Positions 10,801-23,595 of a stretch of 64,000 nucleotides of DNA are shown here, piece after piece. Where the stretch lies: the NCBI RefSeq assembly GCF_005239225.2, contig NC_133301.1, positions 13,516,318 through 13,580,317 on the forward strand. The letters are read 5' to 3'. Source of the stretch: Populus alba. Lineage: Eukaryota > Streptophyta > Magnoliopsida > Malpighiales > Salicaceae. Every line of letters starts with the position of its first letter. Position 1 is the first letter of the stretch. The notes beneath the pieces were generated by a model that was given only the letters and a program-made list of their open reading frames with translations, searched no databases and was not told the origin of the DNA. The position numbers were made by a program, and so were the translations under genes.

Positions 10801-13800
10801 TGATGATTTTTCCGAATAGATAGATTCGGACCCTGTCAAACATATCAAGGAAAAGTGCACTTATGAATAAGAGGAAGGGAACACAAAGACAAACAGCAAT
10901 TTTACAACAAATTATTTTTATTTAGTTCATATCAGCACATCACCTAAGAATTGAGCCTTACCTAGGATAACCTCCAATGAAAGGTCAATACTGCAGTTGG
11001 GCATAGAAAGTCAGCTGAACACTTGGGAAACATGCTACTGGTTTAAAAATTATACACTAAGTCCAATTAGAAGTTTTCTCTCCAGCCTCTAGAACAGGAC
11101 TTTTTCTTCAGATATCATCCTTCTAGTGGAAAAGATGAGATGAATTTTCAAGATGGTCTCCAAGGCAATGATATTGAGCAGTTAAAGTATACGCAGCAGA
11201 AATGAGATACTAAGCATGTTTTGAACAATATGGAGGACATGTTTTTATGATCAAAATGATATTTGGAATATAAAGTGGGTTATTCTCTTGCAACTCAGTA
11301 TATGAACAGTTATAAAAGGCTCCCTAAACATTAGGGTGTTTCAGAAATGTGACTCCTTTAGCTTAATTTTTTTTATATCTTCTGCTGTGAATTGCTAAAT
11401 ATGAATAAATTAGGCAAAATATTTGTCATATGTGCAATGTCAGGTAGACTAACCATATAATTTTATCAGAAAGGTAGAGCAGAATAAGGCATTATCAGCA
11501 TGCAAAAAGAGATGCAAAAGAAGACACCATATGATTTGGAAAATCACACACAAGTGGTAATCTAGAATAATAAAAATCAATACAAGTAAAGTGCTCACGT
11601 GACGTAGGTTTGGCAGCGAATGAAGCCTGTCCCTCTTCAAGATATTGAAACCCCAAAAACCTTCATAATTTTTGGTGTTGCCAAAATTATAAAATCAACT
11701 CTTAGTCAGTTGTTGATACTAGCAACTTAAAAAGCTGAATATAATCAAATAAACAATTGATCAGTCAGTTCAGAACCAAAGTGGACCAAAAAGCCATGAA
11801 ATATCGTCTTGTATTTAACATGAAAACAAAAGCCTTTATGGGTATCATAAAAGTGTAATTTCCTTTAGTTCAAGGCAGAAGCAGGGTAAGCATTGAAATC
11901 CATGAGATGAGGGACAGATACTTACCAGGCCACCCCAAGAAAGCCAAATATATAAAATACAGATGCCCAACCAAAATTTTGAATAAGTGGAGGAGCTAAA
12001 AGAAGCCTGCAAGAACTTTAAAAATGTTAGAAAAGACCAGAAAATGAAACCAGGAACGCACTTTAACTAAAACAAAACAGACACAGAAAGAAGAAAATAG
12101 TCATAATAGCATAAATTTGTCGATTAAATATGTTTAGGACCTCACACACTGATTCCTTTTAGGTGCAATTTCACAGGAAGATGTAAAGTTGTAAATAGTT
12201 TCTCTACTTATTGATAATCACATAAGTCAATGAGCTGAATATGATATTTCTACAGTTAACATTCTGGGTGACTCAAATTAAGAGGCAAACAGTTTCCTCA
12301 ATAGAAAAAATTGTTGCTATCACACACCAAATTAAACAAAACATACCCTGTAACACTTCCTACACTTAGTCCCCCAAAGACAAATGCTACAGCTCGTGAT
12401 CGCTCTTCCAAAGGTATCGACCTGCATGCAGTGTTGGTCAATGAAAATCAAAAGGAGAAAAGAACTCTACACTAGCTCTTCATCAGAAATTAGCTTTATC
12501 CCAATGACATGCTGGCAGTATAAAAGAATGTCTACAATATAAGCAATGTAAGAAAGTAAGCCATAGGGCACTGCAGTCAACGAGTTTGCAGTTTTAACAA
12601 GCCAAAAAGCATAATTTCAATAGTGGAGAACAAGAAAACAGGACACAGCCTACCACAAAATAGGCAGGACAAGTCTGAGACAGATAATAAGTTAATATGA
12701 AACAGAAGAAAGCCAAGAAAAAACTCAAAATACAGAGATAGGAAACATAAGTCTCTATGTTGCAACATGAATTAGTATACACATTTAACTGATTATTATT
12801 GTACATAAATAAATTGTTCGAGGTGAGCAGGACACTCCATAAACCACAGAAATAGTCCTAAAGATCCAAACAGAAAAGTTAGCTTCCAAATATTTCCATA
12901 ATGAAATATCTAAGAAGTTTTCCATGAGATTACCGATTTATATAATAATGAAAAAGAATGCAATCTGTTCATGAACATGACTATAGGAAAAACTAAGAAA
13001 AAGTGCAAAGGAATACTAGTCCAATTGAAACACATGAAAACCAAATACCCAACACAAACATAGAAATGGATGATTATGTTTAGCCAAATACTATCTAAAA
13101 GGTCCACTAAAACATGCTCCTATAGAGCTTTGGATGTCATACATGCCTGGCAATGAGGTCAGTTGCCGCAGAGGGGGAAACTCCTTCTCCTATTCCAACC
13201 TAGATTTGGAACACATAAGAGAAATACTCAATAAGATACACGAAACAACTTATGCAATTCAACATTAACTGAAGGAACGTCAAAGAAAAATGCATAAGAG
13301 TAATATGAAAAGATAGAGAGACAAAGACTAATTCAGTAAGGGAGAATCTCTAAACTATCACAAATGTTTATGATGCATATTTAACTAGTAATGAGTTGCA
13401 GATTCATAAAAAGGTGCATACAAGTTGGATAGAAATACTTGCTCAACATAAGGAGTATGGGAGGAAGCTGCACATACCAAAACCCTTGACAACACAAATC
13501 CAGGCATATATCCAGCAAGAAAAGGAAGAAGTGCTGTAGCCACTGACCATGTCAATACTCCGATCTGAAGAACTTTTCTGCATAATAATAATAATAATGA
13601 TAATAATAATAAAGGCATGAGGCATGTGTAGCACAAAATGCACCAGACCCAGAAGACAGGTGAGAGAAAAACCTATTACCCTCCAACTTCAAAGAGACCT
13701 AGTGTGACTATCAAAACCATGAACTGCCCAAGTGGAGTCAGCCATATTTCCGAAAACACATAGATTTTTACTGCTTTAGTGGATAGGGTAATCATGGATC

Positions 13801-15342
13801 AAGCATTCGGTTACATTGAGCGGAAAAAATTACTTGTGCAAACATAAAAAATGTAAACAGTTGTACATTTAAGCACTGGAGGGGATGGAATAAGTATGAA
13901 ATATATGGTCATAATGAAAGTGTCTGCAGTTCATATTCCCAAAATGCTACAGTTGAGGTGTAGCATTTAGAGTTTAGAAAGTCTAATGGAAATGAAGCAT
14001 AGTAATTGCATCGATTAGCAGAAGTTAGGATCACAGTCGAGTGGAAAGAATATTTCTCTAAATCTTAAGGGAGGACTACTTGAATAGAGCAAATAAATTG
14101 ATGGAATGCAGAGGCCTGATATTGATTTTTTGTCAAATCAGAACCACCTCCACCTTTATTGTGGCAATTTAAGCTTGTAAAATTAAAAATAGCACTCGAC
14201 TTAAACAACTCAACCCAAAACATTAATGCCAACTCATTAAATCAGCTATATAAATCCTTTTCTTTCCCTGCTATGTTCAATTCTTGGCTAAACTTATTGT
14301 GATCAGTAACATCATTTGGCCCATAATCAAACATAGAAGATCACTCAACTAGATCTCAATCAAGAGAAGAAGTTAGCATTACTTGACCAGTGTAAATAAG
14401 TGTATGGGAGAAGAAGTTAAATAGCTCAAGGTAAAATCTTGCACTGAAAGATACCAATATGACCCCACCCTCCACATGCTTCCAAGTAATAAATCCATTA
14501 CTGGCGCTTAAATAAGTGGTCTCCCATTGCCGGAGCCTATAAAAATAGTTTATTGATGGGAAAAATGACATATTCCTCTAATGTGAAAGACATTGTAAAT
14601 ACAGCAAGCCATGAGGAACTAACCTCCCCCCAAAAATCTTAGCAAGCCAACCTCCTGGTAATTGGCTCAAAGCATACCCCCAAAAGAAAGATGATTGCAC
14701 TAGCCCAGCCGTTGATGCATTCCATCCAAATTGGTGAGACATAGGAATTATTGCAATACTCAAGTTCACCTACCCAATTTAGCAAATTCATCAAAACATA
14801 CGTTAGCCACAAACACAAGACAAGTAAACAAGTATTAGCAGCACCATTAAAAAATCACTATTCTTAGTTTAAAATTAACAGAAAAACACCAAGGCAAATG
14901 AACATATCAAATTAGACCAAAAATACCACTACTTACCTTGTCCATATTACAAATAACAAAGGCAAGTGATGTAGTGCCAATAAGCTTATATCTCAGAGGG
15001 ATATTCTTCCACGGAGGCCATTTCCAATCAACACCCACCTCACTAGACCCGCTATCATCCCCCAATCTCTGCTCAAAATTCAAACTTGAACCCCTCTTGG
15101 GGTTCAACTCATCAACTTTTTTTAGTCCAGCGGGTACATCAGGGACCCTCTCACTTTCTTTCTTTCACGTTCTCTTTCTCTTTAACACCACACCAAACCC
15201 TGAACTTCAAGCTGTTTCCAGAGTGAAGGAAATGTAAAGAATTGTTCTTGAATGAGGTGGTTGTTTTGAAGACTGAGGTTTGTGTGTTTGTGCTGTGTGA
15301 GAGAGAGCAAAAGCTCTTTGCTTTGAGTGTTAAGTTTGCCAT
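7804..15342 (-). CDS. PHT4;3: Plastid anion/phosphate transporter, PHT4;3 (ANTR4)-like
   Basis: Major facilitator superfamily SLC17/PHT4 transporter of the plastid envelope, carrying inorganic phosphate or other anions. Exons (minus strand): 15342-14937, 14769-14624, 13577-13478, 13199-13147, 12421-12347, 12006-11926, 11660-11599, 10832-10765, 10235-10120, 9975-9939, 9289-9194, 9087-8946, 8844-8792, 8102-8016, 7905-7804. Phases agree throughout and predict about 539 residues. Exon 1 begins with a Ser/Thr-rich transit-peptide-like segment. Membrane-helix motifs include SSFFWGYALSQLPGGW, AGYMPGFVLSR and VGIGEGVSPSAATDLI. The end LFVPSIFFYLTGT matches the PHT4;3 group. Exon 4 uses a GC donor (13146-13145). 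Exon 1 has an extra GAAA unit in a tract at 15154-15166, causing a TGA at 15153-15151. Without it the frame runs clean to the end. Confidence 0.85.
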
Positions 15343-17025
15343 TTTATTTTTTCTTGAGGGACGAAGAAAGAACTGTATTTTTTGTAAGTGAAGACAATAT
15401 GAAGAGAGGAAAGAGTAAGCATTATGTTTATGTCCATTGACTTCTTGTCAGAGGAAGCCATTGCAGAAAGCTTGGCATATCATTTGCAAGGACTTGGGGT
15501 GGCCACGGAGGAATGACTTGTGGCTGGTGTTTGTTAGTGGGACCCACCTTTGTCGGGTAGCTATCGCATACTACATTTTTTACTATTAGTTATGTAAAAT
15601 ATTCTGCAAGTGATTTTTGTTATTTTCTCTTATTCATAAAAGTGAAATAGCAATTCATAATAAATTATTTAATAATATTACGTGTTGATAAATATTTTTA
15701 TAATTTTAAATTAATATTTATTTAAGCATTAATATATTGTAATGTCTTTAAACAATATTTGATTTCTCTATCATTTATTTCTTGTTTTTGTAACTTATTC
15801 TACAATCATTTGAATTCTTATAAAAAATATTCTGGTTTTTTGTTATTTTCTCAAAAATACTACATAATAAGTTGTCAAGAATAATAGCATTTAAAACATA
15901 TTTAACCTAATTACATAAAAAAAAACTTTACAATGTTATTATCATATATACATGTCAATCAATTTATCCATAATTGTTTTTATTTTTATCGGGATTTGTT
16001 TTTTTTTAATCCAAGATTATAGAATGTGTTTTAAGAAACACGGGTTGATTTTATTGTATTTTTATCTTTTTTAATTTTGTAGAAATGAAAAGGGAAAGGA
16101 GAGGTCATTGGCGATTGCAATCAAGATTGGAGTTCTCTTGCTGAATTACATGTTAGTTCATGGCTTATGGTTAGAATATATATATCTTACAGGTTTGATA
16201 TATATAATAATTTTAATGGAAAACTGAGCATATAAAAGGGTGAAAAATTTTGATTGGATCAAGGAAAAAATAAATTAAACTTGATATCAAGTTCTTTCGT
16301 AATTTTAAAAGACTGATGTAAGATAATTTTTTTTTAAAAAAGTTATTTTTTAATTATTTTTATTTGTTTTCTGTCTAGCGTAAAAAAATTAAATATCATA
16401 CTTAATAATTTTATATTTTCTAGTTTGTTTAGAATTTTTATTTTTTTTTCTTTATTTTTAATTTTTTTAGTCTATTTAGATTAGTTTTTAAATTTATTTA
16501 AGAAATTATAATTTTTTTACAGATGAAAATTACTTGAAGAGAAATGCACATCAATAAAATTAAGAATTAAAGTTACCTTATTCAATTTGTTTTTCAAGAA
16601 AAAAAAAATTTTAAAGACTTTTTTTTAATTTCTATTAGTTTTTAGTATATTTACGTGAGATTTATATATTTCAAAAACCATGGAGGAAATAAATTAAGAT
16701 TTACCTATATTGTTTATACTGAACATGTAATTTGTTTCCCTAGAAAAAAAAAATATTTTTTACTGATCTTTCTGTTTCTTTTTAAGAAATTTTATTAGTT
16801 TTTAATACTTCTTATGTGAGATTTAGATATTTCAAAAACCTTGGGGGGGGGGGTAAAATTTACCTATATTTTTATAGGGTTCCAAATTAAATTTTGGATG
16901 AAAATGGATGGAAACTATGAAAGGTAGCAATTGAAAAGGCTACCGAAGTTTTGGGTGAAATTGAGATAATACAGAAACCTTAGGGGGCAAAATATAAAAT
17001 AAACCAGTTTGACAACCAAAAGGAA
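15343..17025. other. Transporter promoter and AT-rich intergenic DNA
   Basis: The first hundred or so bases hold the 5' UTR of the transporter gene, with CT/GA tracts. Beyond that the sequence is AT-rich with long homopolymers, and no supported ORF is seen. Confidence 0.5.
16600..16850. repeat. Degenerate tandem duplication, period about 161 bp
   Basis: GTGAGATTTATATATTTC near 16655 recurs as GTGAGATTTAGATATTTC near 16816. Similar sequence follows both copies, each reaching TTTACCTATATT. The second copy contains a run of about ten G near 16843-16852. Confidence 0.5.
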
Positions 17026-17097
17026 TTCCGTTGCCGGGAATCGAACCCGGGTCTCCTGGGTGAAAGCCAGATATCCTAACCGCTGGACGACAACGGA
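17026..17097 (-). tRNA. tRNA-Glu (anticodon UUC)
   Basis: The 72-nt minus-strand sequence folds as a cloverleaf. Acceptor arms TCCGTTG and CAACGGA pair perfectly with discriminator A at 17026. The D arm is GTCCAGCGGTTAGGAT. The anticodon loop CTTTCAC carries TTC between paired CTGG and CCAG. The T arm is CCGGGTTCGATTCCCGG. There is no intron and no encoded CCA, as expected for a nuclear tRNA gene. Confidence 0.96.
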
Positions 17098-18508
17098 ATA
17101 CTTGTTAACGATCAGTATATATATATATATAAATTTATCTTTTCACAAGTGGAGTTTAGAGAGCCAGCTCAGGGTCGATGGAAGAGAAAAGGCTTCAGTA
17201 CAATAGAGGATGTTGAGAAATTATGCTGCTATGTATCAAGTTTGAGCACTTCCAATAAATGGGAAGAGAGCACTTGGCACAGTAAAAGTAAGTTCCCGTT
17301 GCCGTCTGTCGGAGGTGGTTTTTCCAGTTCATGGGTTTCAGCTAGTTCTGTCAATAGTAAAAGGAAAGGAGGAGACATAGCTAGCCCGGAGCTAAATCTA
17401 CAAATAAGATTCCTTAATTTCCTGTAGTGTAGTTGCAACTTGCTTACAATATATTACTCACCATTATAATCCTTATGGATTAGGTCACAAGGCCCTGCAG
17501 CTTATAAGATCATCCTGTGATCAGAATGTAGCTAAGCGATAAAAGGATTACCAGAAGAAAACAACATTATCTTGCTTTTTTTTTTTTCTCCTTTTCCTGA
17601 AAAACATAATAATGGTGCAGCTGCAATTGCATTTTTGCTGATGAGGTCCTTTTATTTATTCAGCTGTCAATGAGCTCGTAGCTCAACTAACATTTATCCT
17701 CCCCTTTCCATCCCCTTGAAGGTCTTGAACTCGAGCCGCTTTCTTAAAGGAAAATAAAATGGTAGTAAAATTGATATTTTTTTTAGTTAATTGTATAAAG
17801 AATTGTACTAGCTTTTTAGCATGTTTGACTTGTATTAATAAAAAATAATTTTTTTGGATGTTTTCTTCGTAGTTATGATGTTTTTTTTTTTGTTTAATTT
17901 TTGAGAGTTTTGAATTGTAACTAAATTTATTATCTTTCGTTATTGCTTGCGTTAATTAGTGGTTTTGAATGGAAATTATAGAGGACGTGTTTTAGAGATC
18001 AACCATTTCTAGTGGTTAGATGATGTGTTCTCTTGAATAACCATGTATAGAAGAGGTTGCAGAAAAAAAACATGTTCATGTGAGAGGGATGATGAAGTTT
18101 TCTAAAAAAAAAAAAAAAAATCCTAAAACTAATGTTTTGTTTTTATCTATGTTGGTTGATATTATTGGATATCCCGATAATGTGATCCATGGAGTAATTA
18201 GTACAGAAATATTATTTTATGGATTCTTGATGGAATGGTCCGTGAAAAAAATATTCATGTTGACCTAATTGAAGCCGCCATCCTCCAATCTTTGACTACA
18301 GCTACCAGAGAGCTCATTGCACGCACCAGCTTCATAATAGATCAAATTTGAATTGAATGGATCCTAAATAGCAGACAAGTCCAAATCTTTCTTTGCTGTA
18401 CAATCCACATGAACTGCTGAAATTCAGTCGAAGAAAAAACCCTATTTGATAAAACCACCTTTACTGCGACTAAAGCAAGTAGTTTTCTGCAGCCGCGGGT
18501 GAGATAAC
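17098..18508. other. Intergenic, upstream of dioxygenase 1
   Basis: A (TA)n tract lies just beyond the tRNA at 17114-17132. The stretch 17660-17750 has weak A-box- and B-box-like motifs (TAGCTCAACTAAC, GGTCTTGAACTCGAG) and may be an old SINE head. Short ORFs at 17149-17438 and 18080-18268 have no recognisable domain. Confidence 0.45.
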
Positions 18509-20310
18509 ATGGCTGCCATGGCAGAGTTGATATCAAATTCAGTCCAAGAAATGGCTACCAATGGACAAGAACCACCAGTGAAGTATTTCTTTTAAAGGAA
18601 ACGATGGCGGAGTCCTTGATGCTCCTGTTCCTTTAATTGAAATCCCAGTTGTTGATCTTGGTCTGCTTACTTCTCCATCAACCAGTGCCCAAGAACTTGA
18701 GAAGCTTAAATTAGCTCTCAGCTCATGGGGCTGCTTTCAGGTCCTTCTCCTTACTTTTCTAAACTCACTCTTACTACTGATAATTCCCTGTTCTAATCTT
18801 GATCAATGTCTGTTTCAATATGATTTGAGCATTAAAGATGGTCAAAGAAATGTTGTGAAAGCCCAAGGTTTGATTGTCACTGATCAACTGGATTAATGAA
18901 TTGTTATCATTCTCTATTTCACATTATCTGGATTGAGTATTTTAGTCAAGTTTAGGACTTTATGCATTCTGGTTTCTATTTGATAACAAAATATAATAAA
19001 AACTTGAATAACTATGGATACAGCCCAGATTTTAGATTACAATATGCTTCCATGTGTATAACTAGCATTACTCTTGCGATATAATCAGAGTTTATTTTGA
19101 TGTTTTAGGTAATAAATCATGGAATGACGAGTTCCTTTTTAGACAAAATTCGTGAAGTTAGCAAGCAATTCTTCGCATTTCCGATGGAAGAGAAGCAGAA
19201 ATACTCCAGAGAAGCTGACAGCATTGAAGGGTATGGAAATGACATGATTCTTTCAGACCACCAAACAGTTGACTGGACTGATCGATTGTATCTTACCATT
19301 AGCCCAGAAGACCAGAGAAAGATCAAATTTTGGCCCGAAAATCCTAAAGATTTTAGGTAATTAAATTACATTACCAAATTATTCAGTGAATTTTAACAAT
19401 GTTAAAAGAAGAATTGACATATCTAGTTAGTTGAACTTACAGCTGATAACCATCCAATGCATTAATAAGATTTTGAGAAGTACATGCTAACCTTGTTCTT
19501 AACCGTTGCTGCAGGGAAACCCTACATGAATACACCGTGAAGTTACAAGAGACAAATGACTTTCTCCTTAGAGCCGTGGCGAGGTCATTGAACTTGGAGG
19601 AAAGCTGCTTTCTAGACCAGTATGGAGAACAACCACTTGTGACTGCAAGGTTTAACTTCTATCCTCCATGTCCAAGGCCTGATCGAATTCTTGGCGTTAA
19701 ACCTCATGCAGATGCATCGGCAGTTACCTTCCTCTTGCAAGACAAAGAAGTGGAAGGTCTTCAATTCCTGAAAGACAACGAGTGGTTTAGAGTTCCCATC
19801 ATTCCACATGCTCTTCTAGTCAATGTCGGAGATCAAGTAGAGGTAAATCCTATTACTTGAAGTGCTCTTTGTTCTTGTTAGCAGAAGTGAATGACATAGA
19901 ACTGTAAATTCTTTCCCCAATTTTAGCTTTAATTATTCATGTTTCCCTTCACAAGATTTAGACAAGAAGTCTCACAGAATAGGTTTGGTTTGTGCTTTAG
20001 AATATTTTAGGCAATGATAGTAGTATAGTTCATAATTGACCCTTGCATATCTGACATGAAATGATACACACAGATAATGAGCAATGGAATATTCAAGAGC
20101 CCAGTACACAGGGTGGTGACAAACACACAAAGGGAGAGGAACACTCTGGCTGTTTTCTGCATTCCTGAGTCAGATAATGAAATCAAACCAGCAGATCAGC
20201 TGATCAGCGAAACGAGGCCAAGTTTATACAAGAAGGTGAAAGATTATGTTAGTATCTACTTTCAATACTACCAACAAGGGAAGCGGCCAATAGAAGCAGT
20301 AAAGATTTGA
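18509..20310 (+). CDS. 2-oxoglutarate/Fe(II) dioxygenase 1, SRG1-like, frame broken in exon 1
   Basis: A DOXC-class soluble oxygenase that couples oxidative decarboxylation of 2-oxoglutarate to hydroxylation or demethylation of a small molecule; the substrate cannot be told. Exons 18509-18740, 19109-19356, 19515-19842 and 20074-20310 give about 347 residues, the family norm. The N-terminal DIOX_N part ends in WGCFQVINHG. Fe(II) ligands are H and D in KPHADAS and the H in SPVHRVV. The usual 2-oxoglutarate RxS pair reads R-N-T here. Exon 1 has one extra T (TTTCTTTTAAAGG), so TAA at 18593-18595 ends the frame after 28 codons; without that T the exon reads on normally. Exon 3 is nearly identical to the pseudogene 1.7 kb downstream. 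Confidence 0.82.
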
Positions 20311-21094
20311 TCTTTTCCATCTGTAATTAAAGAACTATTGTGTGTGTGTGTGTCTGTGTTAAAACAATGTTCAATAAGCTTAGGCAAAGAACGACTGCAG
20401 TCCTTGTTTATTTGTTGTTCTGTGGTGCTTGTTGTCTCGCCTGGATTTATCAGATGAAGATTAGTGAGAAAAAGCTCATTGTTGGAGCAATCTTGAGATT
20501 CATCCAATAAAGTAAGGACTTACAGCCTGAACATTAAGGAACTGGAAAGAGGAAAAGAGAAGCAGATAGAGAAATGCGAATAAGCTAACAAAAAACATCT
20601 GTTTTCTGTGCCTCTCTTGGAAATCAGGTTGTCCATGCAGCTCAGTCCAACTAATAAGATAATGGCTGACCTGCGGAATCACAACAATGGCACTTCATCT
20701 GGAATTCTCTCTCAACACCTGAAAACTCCAAAGCGAATCTCCCCAATAGAGATGATTGCTGAAAGTCTGAAAAGAAGTTTCCTAGGATTAATTAGTAAAT
20801 TAATATCGTGGAAGACAAAAAGTAGATAATAAAACAAACATGAAATCGCAGAGCCACTTCCTTCCAGGCAAGAAACAGCAGATAAAACCAAGTAAAGGAG
20901 CCAGAGACACCCAAAAGTACTTTCCAGCTTTCCTGCCTTAAACCTATGAACAATGTCACCATCCCAACGACCTCTAGCTCCTCAATTGTTCCGTGGACAC
21001 ATCCTTCACCACACTCATGTTTGGATAGAGCAGGGCACTGCCTCCGAATTGGAACAGCAGAAAACTCCATGGTATAGCTATCCATAACGGCTAA
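20311..21094. other. Intergenic between dioxygenase copies; uncertain minus-strand ORF
   Basis: The sequence is less AT-rich than other spacers here. A 97-codon minus-strand ORF (20792-21085) starts with ATG, has a Cys-containing N-terminus and one or two hydrophobic segments, and could splice to 20500-20682. It matches no family I recognise, so it is noted rather than called. A (TG)n tract lies at 20338-20352. Confidence 0.3.
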
Positions 21095-21203
21095 GTTTAG
21101 TTCGAACTCTCTTTCTTTTGTTTCCTGTTCAAGTTAGAAGGCAACCATAAATATCATCTGTACAGCTATCAAAATAAAGCGTGATCTCAGTGTCTGCAAA
21201 ATC
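21095..21203 (+). promoter_or_regulatory. Duplicated promoter/5' UTR, copy before the pseudogene
   Basis: The 109 bases before the ATG align without gaps to the 109 bases before dioxygenase 3 (23820-23928), with only scattered mismatches. Shared blocks include GTTAGAAGGCAACC and ATAAATATCATCTGT. The copying event therefore included the proximal promoter. Confidence 0.6.
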
Positions 21204-21790
21204 ATGGCTGATAATCTTTGTCCTACCAAATTAGAATCAAAATCAAAATCTGTCCAAGAGGTGGTCAGCAACAGTGAAGAACCGCCTGGAAAATATTTCT
21301 ATGAAGATGGTGTTAATGGAGTCCTAGACAGTTCTCTTCCAGTGTTGGAGATCCCAGTTATTGATACAAGCCGCCTCACGTCTCCATCAGCAAGCAGAGA
21401 GGAAGTTGAAAAACTCCACTCAGCTCTCATTGTGTTAAAAATTATGCTTGTAAACATCTAGCTAGAGGGCAAATATTTCCCAGTTGACTTTACAAACGAG
21501 TCAACGAGACACTCGATATAAGAGACAAATGACTTTCTGCTTAGAGCCATGGCGAGGTCATTGAACTTGGAGGAAAGCTGCTTTCTAGACCAGTATGGAG
21601 AACAGCCACTTGTGACTGCAAGGTTCAACTTCTATCCTCCATGTCCAAGGCCTGATCGAATTCTTGGCGTTAAGCCTCATGCAGATGCATCGGCAGTTAC
21701 CTTCCTCTTGCGAGACAAAGAAGTGGAAGGTCTTCAATTCCTGAAAGACAACGAGTGGTTTAGGGTTCCCATCAGTCCACATGCTCATTT
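21204..21790 (+). pseudogene. Chimeric dioxygenase pseudogene
   Basis: Exon 1 (21204-about 21431) is close to exon 1 of dioxygenase 3: it starts MADNLCPTK and reaches the Ser-Ala-Leu-Ile point. It then leaves homology instead of continuing into the donor. After about 90 unrelated bases, sequence from about 21522 to 21785 is nearly identical to exon 3 of dioxygenase 1, including KPHADAS, and stops short of the exon end. Exon 2, exon 4 and the third Fe ligand are absent. The 5' half and 3' half thus derive from different paralogues, suggesting unequal exchange or a double capture. No functional enzyme is possible. Confidence 0.85.
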
Positions 21791-21799
21791 GTAAAGTCA

Positions 21800-23595
21800 A
21801 CCTGTAGAACGGAAATACTCTGTTGGTAATTTGAATTGCCGGTGGAACCGGCGAGAAATACAGCAGTCGTAGACTAACTTGTCAGGGTTTTTCTTCCGTC
21901 GTCGTCGATTTAAATTCCTGATGGAATATTCATATCTAAAAATCAGCTTTTATCACCTATTTTCTGCGGAACTTCCATCACCGTTTATTTTTCTGAAAAA
22001 ATATTATATCAGCGAATCCATCACCGAGTTGTTAAATATTTTATAGATTTTGCCAAAAGCTCAAGAATTGGTAGTAACATTCCTGTGGAATTTTCACAGA
22101 ATAGTCGATGAAATATTGACTCCGTCGGCAATTCTACCAAAGATTTATTTATTTATTATGATCCACAAGCCAATAATTATATACTCACAATAAATTCACA
22201 ACCACAACAAAAAAAAAACATCTATAAAATTTAACTTTTACAAATTTCACAATCAATAATTATCCAAAAATGTGTTTCATATAAATAGTACATAAAAATG
22301 AGATATATAGAATTCCATACATTAACATTAAAAAATAAACTCAAATTAAAAAAAAACTATTACTTAATATTATTTTTATAATAAAAATTATAAATAGTAC
22401 ATATTTTTATTATCACCATGTTCAACATCATCTACTTTGTTATTTTTATTATCTATTTTATCATTTTCATCTATTTTTCTTAATATAAACTATTACTTAA
22501 TATTACATTTAACTCATCAACATTAACATTAACATAATTTTCAGTGACACAAAAAATTAAATTTTCTTACTCGAATCAATATAACAAAACTCTTAATCCC
22601 TTTAAAAAATAATTTCCTATATAATCCATCACTTGAATCTCAATACATCCAATAACAGTCATTTATTATTTTTGAAAACTATATATAATATATTAATAAC
22701 ATAATTTTTTAGATTAAAAAAGATTATCACCCTAATATAACTAACCAAACAAATCAATTCAATCAAATAGCACACAATTTTGTAAAGTAAAATTTAGAAC
22801 TAATAACTTACAAATACTAAAATAATAATAAAACATAGTAGTAATTAAAATCAATTAATAAAACATACTAAAATGAACTAACTACTAATTATTTATCCAA
22901 TTCAAGAATAAATAAAATCAATTAATACCCTAATTATGATCAATTACATATTAATTTATTTTTTAAAAAAAATTTAAATTGACTAAAACTAATTGGAACC
23001 AACTAATTATTCATCAATTTTTAATTCAAACTTATTCAGCCTAAATTAATACATTTAATTATTATCAATTCCACACAAAATTAATTTTTTTCAAATTTTC
23101 AATTTAAACATAAAATTAACAAAAATAATAATTGATACTCATTAAATTACCTATCATTTCTTCAATTCTAAAACACACAAGTTATAAAAAAACTCTCTTT
23201 ATATTCTATAACCACCAAAATATAGAGAATTGAAGCACTCATCAATAAATCTTACCTAAAACTAAATACATTAATTTTTTCCCCTCAGACCCATAATCTA
23301 AAACAAACCCAACAATTGAGTTACTAGATTTGGCTCATCCCAAGCACCTGCTGCTAATGTTTTTTAAACAAAACAAGAGCAGGGGTTTCCAGGAGTAGAA
23401 TAATGCGTGGCATGTCTGAAATAACTGTTCATAATAGTCAAGCTTCCACATAGCAAAAATACTCGACTACTTAAAAGAGTTAACATCAATTTGATAAAAA
23501 ATATTTAACGTTGTTCAATGACCTTTACCGACGTCAATTATGAATTCATCACTCGATAGTGCCTGCCTTCTCTTTTTCATTTATTTATTGTAGTG
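21800..23595. mobile_element. Possible non-coding CACTA-like transposon derivative
   Basis: The right end read on the minus strand begins CACTACAATAAA at 23595, resembling CACTA-family termini. Both ends carry GC-rich subterminal motifs unlike the AT-rich interior, such as GCCGGTGGAACCGGC near 21838, CCGTCGGCAATTC near 22122 and ACCGACGTCAAT near 23527. There is no transposase ORF. A matching CACTA left end was not found, so the limits and class are tentative. Confidence 0.35.

Noticed and set aside
10960..11000. Candidate extra exon of the transporter
   Set aside because: It has splice-like borders, but including it introduces a stop, while joining exon 7 (ends 11599) straight to 10832 keeps the frame and conserved residues.
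14938..15237. 99-codon plus-strand ORF
   Set aside because: Antisense shadow of exon 1 of the transporter gene.
17009..17206. 65-codon ORF across the tRNA gene
   Set aside because: The sequence is fully explained by tRNA-Glu on the other strand.
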